IMG/VR virus record: IMGVR_UViG_3300030333_001988
Span: 1 to 28,667 of that record
From: a virus
Direction: 5' to 3' (one strand)
DNA: 28,667 bases
Translations under genes and position numbers: made by a program
The notes under the pieces: generated by a model
The model's input: the letters and a program-made list of their open reading frames with translations, nothing else
Told to the model about the DNA's origin: nothing
The model's database searches: none
Shown: positions 20,514 through 26,780 of the stretch, one piece after another
Layout of the letters: every line of letters begins with the position of its first letter
Numbering within the stretch: position 1 is the stretch's first letter

Positions 20514-22562
20514 TTAAACTCCTACTGTATCCCAATCAATATGATCTTCGATTTTTTCAGGTTCTTTTCTAGAAGGTAAGTCTGATAAATCTATCTTCCC
20601 TCCCAAAACCCAATGAGAATCTCCTTGTTTCACAAAAGTTACATCTCTTTTTGAAGCCCAAGAAGGTTCACAAACCTCCACATCTACTTTTAATGGGATA
20701 TTTAAACTATTGTTTTCTAATAAATTTTTAATTTCGTATGTTATAGTGTTTACCTCATCATTATGAATTTCACATATAATCTCGTCATGTACTTGTAATA
20801 GTATATTACTTTGAGTATCTTGTAAATATTTATGTACTTCTATCATTCTTTCACTTAAAATGTCAGCACTAGTGCCTTGAACTAAATAGTTTACTCCTTT
20901 GTAAGCATATTTTGATTCAATAGCATAATACCTTTTATACTTATTATATAAATATCCTCTATCTAAAACAGCCTGCATTACACCATTAATAAAATCTCTT
21001 GAGCCTTCGATATTCTTAAAATAATCTTTTTTATATTTCTTAGCATCTTCGACTGTAGCCCCCAATTGAGTGGCTAATTTCTTATCGCCTATTCCATATA
21101 TAATCCCAAAGGTAATAGCTTTTGCAGCTTGCCTATAAGTTTTAAAATCTGCATGGTTCTCTGAAATATTAAAAGCTAACTTAGCTGCTTCGGAGTGAAA
21201 ATCTAAATCACCCTTCTTTAATAAGTCATCAAACTTTGGATTTTTTAAATAACTTAGAAATACCCTTACTTCCATTTGAGAATAATCAAAAGAAATTAAA
21301 GTGTAGTCTTTTCTAGGTACAAATAATCTTCTAATAGATATTTCTTTTGTATCTGTCTCATCAAAAGACTCATCTCCTATAAATCCCCAAGTATCTAATA
21401 CTTCATCGTCTAAACTCTCAATAGGTTCTCCACCTTTAGAAGTTAGAGAAGCATTTATTCTTTTTATAATATCTTGTCTCTCATCGCTATCAAACTTTCT
21501 ATCAGATAATTTAAAATGGTTTCTAGGTATGTTTTGTAGATTAGGGTCTCTAGATGATAACCTACCTGTTAAAGTACCCCAATTACAGAAAGACGAGTGT
21601 AAAACAGGGATTTCATAAGGCTCTATTAAAGATTCTACATAAGTACTCTTTAATTTGTCTAAAGTTCTATACTGTCTTACTAACCCAGCAATAGGATTAT
21701 TTATTCTAGCTAAAGCTTCTTCACTCCAAGACTGTTTTCCTTTCGGAGTTTTCACAGGAGATTTAATACCTCTTTTGTTAAGAGCTTCCCCTAATTGTTT
21801 AGTACTCCCTATATTTATTTCAGGGTCATCTAGTAAAGTTTTAACCTGTTTTTCTACTTCTTGTTTTCTAGTTTCTAACTTATCTATCAAATCTTTCGCA
21901 TACTCTAGATCAATCGGAATACCTGTTCTTTCCATATGATTTAATACTTTAGTTAATTCACATTGTGCTTCAAATAATTCCGTTTGATCGGATTCTTTTA
22001 TATCTAACATTCTATCTTCATGTAATTTAGCAGTCCATTTCACATCTTGCTCGCAATATTCCCCTAATATATCTACAGGAGCCAAAGAAAAATCTTTGTG
22101 CCATTTATTAGACTTTAAAATCTTCTTAGTTTCTATGTCATACGAAGCTGCTTTCTTCCCATAACTCCTAGATATTGTAGAAGTTAAATCTAAATCTCGG
22201 ATAGTAGTAGGTTCAGTTAAACGTACCATTACTAAGACATCAACTAGTTTAATGTTGTCGGTATCTAATCCTTCCAATTCTAGAAATTTTAAATCGAATT
22301 TAATGTTATATCCGATTAGAGTCTCTCTTTGACTCATAACCTCTATTAAAGGTTTCAAATATTTCTTGATAATTAGATTCCCACCCTGTTGATGTCGAAA
22401 GGGAAAGTAATAAGTATCTCCTTCCTCTGTTCCTATTCCTATTCCACATAATTGGTTACTGTGAAAAGGGTCTAAACCATTGGTTTCAACATCTACTATC
22501 CATGATTTCTTTGGGAGAATTTTATCAATAACTTCTTGATAATTTTCTGTGTTTACTATCAT
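20514..22562 (-). CDS. polA: Family A DNA polymerase with 3'-5' exonuclease
   Basis: 682 residues, replicative polymerase of the phage. Exonuclease: WIVDVETNG (Asp24, Glu26), IGYNIKFD (Asp90), EYCEQD (Tyr169, Asp173), a complete set. Polymerase: TGRLSSRDPNLQNIPR (332-347), motif A ISFDYSQMEVR (Asp426), motif B RQAAKAITFGIIYG (477-490, Lys481, Phe485, Tyr489), motif C LLQVHDE (Asp593). Phe485 is equivalent to Escherichia coli Pol I Phe762, which favours deoxy- over dideoxynucleotides. There is no 5'-nuclease domain. Between NLQNIPR and RRLFVP, normally ~15-20 residues apart, there are ~60 residues, so an extra loop of roughly 40-45 residues (~355-405) is present. Its start shares a base with the preceding stop (TAATG). 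Confidence 0.95.
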   Translation of the reverse strand: MIVNTENYQEVIDKILPKKSWIVDVETNGLDPFHSNQLCGIGIGTEEGDTYYFPFRHQQGGNLIIKKYLKPLIEVMSQRETLIGYNIKFDLKFLELEGLDTDNIKLVDVLVMVRLTEPTTIRDLDLTSTISRSYGKKAASYDIETKKILKSNKWHKDFSLAPVDILGEYCEQDVKWTAKLHEDRMLDIKESDQTELFEAQCELTKVLNHMERTGIPIDLEYAKDLIDKLETRKQEVEKQVKTLLDDPEINIGSTKQLGEALNKRGIKSPVKTPKGKQSWSEEALARINNPIAGLVRQYRTLDKLKSTYVESLIEPYEIPVLHSSFCNWGTLTGRLSSRDPNLQNIPRNHFKLSDRKFDSDERQDIIKRINASLTSKGGEPIESLDDEVLDTWGFIGDESFDETDTKEISIRRLFVPRKDYTLISFDYSQMEVRVFLSYLKNPKFDDLLKKGDLDFHSEAAKLAFNISENHADFKTYRQAAKAITFGIIYGIGDKKLATQLGATVEDAKKYKKDYFKNIEGSRDFINGVMQAVLDRGYLYNKYKRYYAIESKYAYKGVNYLVQGTSADILSERMIEVHKYLQDTQSNILLQVHDEIICEIHNDEVNTITYEIKNLLENNSLNIPLKVDVEVCEPSWASKRDVTFVKQGDSHWVLGGKIDLSDLPSRKEPEKIEDHIDWDTVGV

Positions 22563-23230
22563 TAGTCAAATAGACTTACGTCTTTAGACTCTTTACCTGT
22601 TTCTAGGTCTGCAGAATATCTGTTTTTATAATACTCATCTATAGATATTAACTCTGAAGTATCTTTATCAGAAGTGCTAAGTTCTCTTGTAGAAGCTGCT
22701 ATACTATAGGTAGTTTCTAATCCTGCTCCATTTCTTTTTACTCGGATTACACCTTTATTAAGGGTTCCCCACTCTTCAAAGACATCTACTAATTGATTCC
22801 AAACATACCCACCTCTTCCAAAAGGTAGAGCCATTATTCTAAAATCATTAAGTTCTTCTTTATATAAGGTTTTACCACTAGGGCCTTCTATTGCAGTCCA
22901 ACTATCTACTCTTCTTTCTACATGTAAGGCTTCATATATATGTACCCACATTGCAAACTTCTTTTGAACTCTAGAATCTTCAGGTATATTTAATGATACT
23001 CTGATTTTATCTACATCATCATCTTCTGTTATTAAAACGCTTCTAAATCTATTTCCTTCTCTCCACGTCAGCATCTGTATTTCAGAAACAAAAGGGTCTC
23101 CTTCTTTACCATCTCCTGCTGCAGAAAGGAAAACTTGATCTCCATCTCTTAAAAAGTATTCTTTAGAATCTACGTTTTGGGTTTGTAATCTTTCTTGTAT
23201 TCTTGATTGTATTCGTGCTATTCCACTCAT
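22562..23230 (-). CDS. Probable single-stranded DNA-binding protein
   Basis: 222 residues. There is no confident family motif. The protein is mixed alpha/beta with several aromatic residues (LTWREGNRFRSVLI, KKFAMWVHIYEALHV, FGRGGYVWNQLVDVFEEWG), a beta strand GVIRVKRNGAGLETTYSI, and an acidic C-terminus that ends in LFD, as in phage SSBs such as T7 gp2.5 and T4 gp32, whose acidic tails contact replication partners. It lies between primase and polymerase. AGGAG eight bases before the ATG supports this start rather than an upstream one. The function is inferred from location, length and tail; a structure prediction for an OB fold would settle it. Confidence 0.5.
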   Translation of the reverse strand: MSGIARIQSRIQERLQTQNVDSKEYFLRDGDQVFLSAAGDGKEGDPFVSEIQMLTWREGNRFRSVLITEDDDVDKIRVSLNIPEDSRVQKKFAMWVHIYEALHVERRVDSWTAIEGPSGKTLYKEELNDFRIMALPFGRGGYVWNQLVDVFEEWGTLNKGVIRVKRNGAGLETTYSIAASTRELSTSDKDTSELISIDEYYKNRYSADLETGKESKDVSLFD

Positions 23231-23247
23231 ATTTATTTCTCCTATTT

Positions 23248-24090
23248 TTACCAAAAATTTCTGTTGTTAATAATTGTATTTAATGTTACTGTATTTTTTA
23301 TTTCTTGAACATCTTTAAATTGCTTTGGTAAATCTATTAATGATACTATACCATCTTTAGAAAGTGTTGTCAAGGCATTATCAGCAGCTTTTTTACCTGT
23401 TTCATCATTATCTAAACAAAGAACTAATTCTTGTGTAGGCAATCCTATTAATAGTTCTGCTTGTCTTCTAGATAAATGTGCCCCTAATAGGGCTACCGAT
23501 GGATGTCCATGTTTGTCTAACCACATAGCATCTAAAACACCTTCGGTAATACAAACATAATTACTACTGTTAATTCTATTTGAACCAAATAAAACTAAAG
23601 ATTTCTTTAACCCATATGAATATAGATATTTAGGGACTGCACTAACTCTTCTAGCAATCCAACCCACTAATCTAGTTCTATCATCATATATAGGTATGAT
23701 TAAATCGTTGTACTTATTGGTTCCACACCCCCATTTAAACAAGGTTTCTTCATCAAATCCTCTATCAAATATCCAACTTGGATAAGATTCTGATATAAAA
23801 TCTTCAGGTAGAGTGACTTCTTTTAAATCGCCTTGCTCTTCTTCAAAAGTATAGAATTCATCAAATAAATCTACATTGTATTCAACATCAACATCATGTC
23901 CTAATCTCTCTGCAAAGGTTTTTAATGTACCTGACCCACAACCTGCGAAACAAATCCAAGCTTCTTTTTCTATATTAATAGAACAAGATGACCTTTGATC
24001 ATCATGAAAAGGGCATAGAATTGAGAATTGATCTCTATCTAGAGGAACATTTATTCCTATATTTAATAATGTTGATGTCCAATCAGCCAT
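23248..24090 (-). CDS. DNA primase, CHC2 zinc finger plus TOPRIM
   Basis: 280 residues. The N-terminal zinc finger has Cys26-x2-His29-x17-Cys47-x3-Cys51 (ILCPFHDDQRSSC and WICFAGCGSG), as in the CHC2 domain of bacterial primases. Residues 125-170 form the mixed RNA polymerase basic core. The TOPRIM domain has ITEGVLDAMW (Glu183) and VLCLDNDETG (Asp227, Asp229), which bind catalytic magnesium. It makes RNA primers for the lagging strand. It lacks the C-terminal helicase-interaction domain of DnaG, and the helicase is a separate upstream gene rather than a T7 gp4-like fusion. The C-terminus ends NNRNFW. Strong identification. Confidence 0.9.
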   Translation of the reverse strand: MADWTSTLLNIGINVPLDRDQFSILCPFHDDQRSSCSINIEKEAWICFAGCGSGTLKTFAERLGHDVDVEYNVDLFDEFYTFEEEQGDLKEVTLPEDFISESYPSWIFDRGFDEETLFKWGCGTNKYNDLIIPIYDDRTRLVGWIARRVSAVPKYLYSYGLKKSLVLFGSNRINSSNYVCITEGVLDAMWLDKHGHPSVALLGAHLSRRQAELLIGLPTQELVLCLDNDETGKKAADNALTTLSKDGIVSLIDLPKQFKDVQEIKNTVTLNTIINNRNFW

Positions 24091-24094
24091 TTAC

Positions 24095-24265
24095 TTATTT
24101 CTTAGCCGATGTTTCTAAAGCTTTTACTAAAGCCCAAAACTTCTTCATCAAAGCACTTCTTTCTTTAGCAGATATTTTACCATCTTGCATACTTGCAACT
24201 GATACTTCTACTAAATCTAAGAGCTCAGGAAGAATACTTCTGTACTTAAAAATCATTCTAAGCAT
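24095..24265 (-). CDS. 56-residue small protein between helicase and primase
   Basis: A short gene with a strong AAAGGAG ribosome binding site five bases before its ATG, fitting exactly between the helicase stop and primase start. It reads MLRMIFKYRSILPELLDLVE at the N-terminus, continues as a helical segment (SVASMQDGKISAKERSALMKKF) and ends in a short basic tail (ETSAKK). No transmembrane segment or known motif. Its position suggests a partner of the helicase or primase, for example a loader or adaptor, but that is a guess. Confidence 0.65.
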   Translation of the reverse strand: MLRMIFKYRSILPELLDLVEVSVASMQDGKISAKERSALMKKFWALVKALETSAKK

Positions 24266-24286
24266 GTTTACTCCTTTAACTTCTCT

Positions 24287-25570
24287 TTAATAATCATTCT
24301 CATATTTATTATACTCTTCAATTATACCTTTGTCTACATCCCATTTTAAACTTACTTGGTAAGTTGGTAGCTCACCATCTCTATATTTTTGAAATTTAAT
24401 ATCTCGTTTTCTATTTTCTTTCTGACTTGATAAACTTATCTCAGAAATTTCTGTTTCAGGTTTTCTCATTGCAATGGCTACGTCTGCAGCTCTAATTAAA
24501 GCATCTCCAAAAGCTACATGTTCAGGTCTTGGGAAAGCTGAAGTGTCAGCTGCTTCTCTAGTGGCTTGAGTAGAAACAACTATTGGAATATTAAAAGATA
24601 AGCAAAGATTTTTAATACCATAAAATAGTGCGTGGGACTGCTCCCACATCTGCTTCTTACCCCCACTTTTAGTAGTTACTAAGTAGATACCATCTAAAAC
24701 TACTAATTCAGGATTATATTTTCTAATTAAACTAGCTATACCTTCTAGAGATATACTAGATTCTCCTTCTATATGATCACATATCAGTAAGTTTTTAGAG
24801 TTTTGATTAGCTAAAAATTCCTTGTAAGACTTTTCTTCTATCTCTCCACCTGTTCTTAAACCTGTATGAGAGAAACTATAACCCATTTTATGTGCTAGTA
24901 CAACATCTAATCTTAAACTTATGGCTTCTACAGGCATCTCAGTAGATATTAATAAGGTCTTAACACCTTCTTTAACTGCTGTAGCTGCTATATCTACACA
25001 CATCCAAGTCTTACCTACAGTTGGTCGAGCATAAAAAGCTATTAATTCACCGGGTAACCACCCTACTCCCATATCATTTAACATGCTAAAAGGAGTTTTT
25101 ACCCCTCTTAAACCATCTTTAGTGTTTTCCTTCTCTTCTTTTCTCTTAATCCACTCTTTAAATCTTTCATCACTACCTTTATCATACTCTACTATATCAT
25201 CATCTCCATGAATCATAACATCATCTAATAAAGAACTTATTTGAGATATGGCTTTTTTAGGATTTTCCTGTAATAACTCTTTGTTATTTTGAAAGGCTTT
25301 AACAGCCCCCCTAAAAGTGACTTGATTTTTAAAAACTCCGATTAAATAATCTAAATTAGTATCGGCAGCTTCAGGATTAAGTTCCGGAAAGTTTGCTGTC
25401 AAGAGTCCTTGAGGAGGAAACTCTCCATTTTCATCTACATATACATTTAGCCATTTAAATGCTTTGCCATGTTTAGCAAAATCTGAAGAAGAATATTTAA
25501 ATTTTCTTAAAGCTACTTTACTATTTAAATTAAAAATTAAACCTGATTCTATAAACTCGTTATTTTCCAT
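24287..25570 (-). CDS. DnaB-like replicative helicase
   Basis: 427 residues. The N-terminal ~130 residues are helical and related to the DnaB N-domain. The RecA-like ATPase domain has GVGWLPGELIAFYARPTVGKT (Walker A 181-188; the GARPGVGKT of DnaB becomes ARPTVGKT), STEMP (Glu211), Walker B LVVLDG (Asp293), and VVSTQATREA (Gln335). FGDALIRAADVAIAMRK and KYRDGELPTYQVSLKW are the last DnaB motifs. It forms the hexamer that unwinds the fork ahead of the polymerase. Primase and helicase are separate. The gene is preceded by a small unknown gene with only a two-base gap. Confident identification. Confidence 0.87.
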   Translation of the reverse strand: MENNEFIESGLIFNLNSKVALRKFKYSSSDFAKHGKAFKWLNVYVDENGEFPPQGLLTANFPELNPEAADTNLDYLIGVFKNQVTFRGAVKAFQNNKELLQENPKKAISQISSLLDDVMIHGDDDIVEYDKGSDERFKEWIKRKEEKENTKDGLRGVKTPFSMLNDMGVGWLPGELIAFYARPTVGKTWMCVDIAATAVKEGVKTLLISTEMPVEAISLRLDVVLAHKMGYSFSHTGLRTGGEIEEKSYKEFLANQNSKNLLICDHIEGESSISLEGIASLIRKYNPELVVLDGIYLVTTKSGGKKQMWEQSHALFYGIKNLCLSFNIPIVVSTQATREAADTSAFPRPEHVAFGDALIRAADVAIAMRKPETEISEISLSSQKENRKRDIKFQKYRDGELPTYQVSLKWDVDKGIIEEYNKYENDY

Positions 25571-25572
25571 TA

Positions 25573-25806
25573 TTATCCTATTGGGTATATTATTCTATTA
25601 CTATTATTTTCTAAATACACATAATATTCTACATCATCTTTTGTATTGTTGTCAACATATTCTTTAGCTATTTTAAAAATTGTAGTTTTTTCCTGTTCCC
25701 ATGTTTTATTTGTTTTTTTATTGTAACCTATAATAGTATATATTCTTTTTTCTGCATCTTCTTTTTTATAAAACCCACCACTTCCCTTTCTGTTTTTAAG
25801 AGGCAT
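25573..25806 (-). CDS. 77-residue hypothetical protein after the sigma factor
   Basis: Basic N-terminus (MPLKNRKGSGGFYKKEDAEKR) then a beta-like segment (IYTIIGYNKKTNKTWEQEKTTIF) and VEYYVYLENNSNRIIYPIG at the end. The plan resembles a small OB or beta-barrel-type protein but I recognise no family. The ATG lies inside the end of the sigma gene (11-base overlap) with AAGGAG ten bases upstream; an alternative upstream start adds ten residues. It links the regulatory and replication blocks. Confidence 0.55.
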   Translation of the reverse strand: MPLKNRKGSGGFYKKEDAEKRIYTIIGYNKKTNKTWEQEKTTIFKIAKEYVDNNTKDDVEYYVYLENNSNRIIYPIG

Positions 25807-26329
25807 GTTCAATCTTCTCCTTATATAAGTTTTCAAACTTCTTTCTAATTTTATTTCTAACTCTATAAGCCGATTCTTCTAAATCTTCACTAATTTCTAC
25901 CATTGTTAAATCTTCAAATCTTAATTCTATGTACTTTTTTTCTTTTTCAGTTAACTTTAAATTATCTAAAATATCAAATATCTCAATTTCATCTATAAAC
26001 GCTGAAGCTCTTATATCTTCTAAAGCTTTAGAGATTTTAAATGGTACATACTCTGATTCGCTATACATAATTAACTTATCCATACTAGTAGGATGTATTT
26101 TTTTCTGAGCTTGAGATATAAAAGTTCTTATAGTGTTTATCATAGCTGTATGTAAATAGGTATGGAAGGAAGTATTTTTATTAGGGTTAAATTTTTTAGC
26201 TGCTTTTACAATTACTATTCGTAATTCTTGAACTAAATCTTCTTTATCCATACCTTGAACTGATGTAGTAGCTAAGATTTTATGTATTTTAGCTTCCCAT
26301 TGTTCAACTAATTGATCTGTAATTTCCAT
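25796..26329 (-). CDS. Sigma-70 family RNA polymerase sigma factor
   Basis: 177 residues, the size of an alternative or phage sigma factor. Residues ~27-72 form region 2 (DLVQELRIVIVKAAKKFNPNKNTSFHTYLHTAMINTIRTF): regions 2.1-2.2 bind core polymerase and 2.3-2.4 contact the -10 element. Residues ~122-170 form region 4 (LKLTEKEKKYIELRFEDLTMVEISEDLEESAYRVRNKIRKKFENLY), a helix-turn-helix for -35 recognition. The linker is a helical segment; no region 1.1 or 3. It probably redirects host RNA polymerase to phage middle or late promoters. The start is the ATG with AGGA five bases upstream; an upstream GTG frame was rejected. The gene directly follows a helix-turn-helix/zinc-finger gene. Confidence 0.85.
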   Translation of the reverse strand: MEITDQLVEQWEAKIHKILATTSVQGMDKEDLVQELRIVIVKAAKKFNPNKNTSFHTYLHTAMINTIRTFISQAQKKIHPTSMDKLIMYSESEYVPFKISKALEDIRASAFIDEIEIFDILDNLKLTEKEKKYIELRFEDLTMVEISEDLEESAYRVRNKIRKKFENLYKEKIEHAS

Positions 26330-26330
26330 T

Positions 26331-26774
26331 TTAATCCTTGAATTTTTTGTCTTTTGTCTCGCAAAGTTTCCCACAATATATTTTTTTAGAGCCTAGATTA
26401 TACGCTTGTAGTACTTTAGACCTTTCTTTTATAAAAGGTTTTCCTTCTCTTGGGCAATCCTTATAGGAACAATTTAATTCTATATTATAATAAGTCGTTT
26501 TACAAGCTTTAGAACAGAATGTTTTCTTGGCTTTTTTCTCGTTATAACGATTTTTTCTTCTAATTGTCATAACTACTTCTTTACATTGGAGACAATATAC
26601 ATGTCTACTTTTAAACCCACTTGGAATTCTAGTAACGATTCCATGTTGTTGTAAAACTCTATTGACATATTGCCTACTATAACCCATTCTTTTAGCTATT
26701 TCACTAGTACGCATAAAGGGGTTCTGCGTTTTAAAACGTATAACTTTAGTTTTTGTAGGTATTCTTGCAGGCAT
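26331..26774 (-). CDS. Helix-turn-helix and zinc-finger DNA-binding protein
   Basis: 147 residues. Residues ~21-49 (MRTSEIAKRMGYSRQYVNRVLQQHGIVTR) form a helix-turn-helix. The remainder has eight cysteines in four pairs: 61/64, 87/91, 102/107 and 134/138, consistent with two zinc sites, embedded in strongly basic sequence (MTIRRKNRYNEKKAKKTF). It probably binds DNA; the sigma gene starts one base after its stop, so it may regulate with that sigma factor or act at an origin. HNH-like residues are not seen, so a homing endonuclease is unlikely. The ATG was preferred over a TTG two codons earlier. Confidence 0.7.
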   Translation of the reverse strand: MPARIPTKTKVIRFKTQNPFMRTSEIAKRMGYSRQYVNRVLQQHGIVTRIPSGFKSRHVYCLQCKEVVMTIRRKNRYNEKKAKKTFCSKACKTTYYNIELNCSYKDCPREGKPFIKERSKVLQAYNLGSKKIYCGKLCETKDKKFKD

Positions 26775-26780
26775 AATCAA

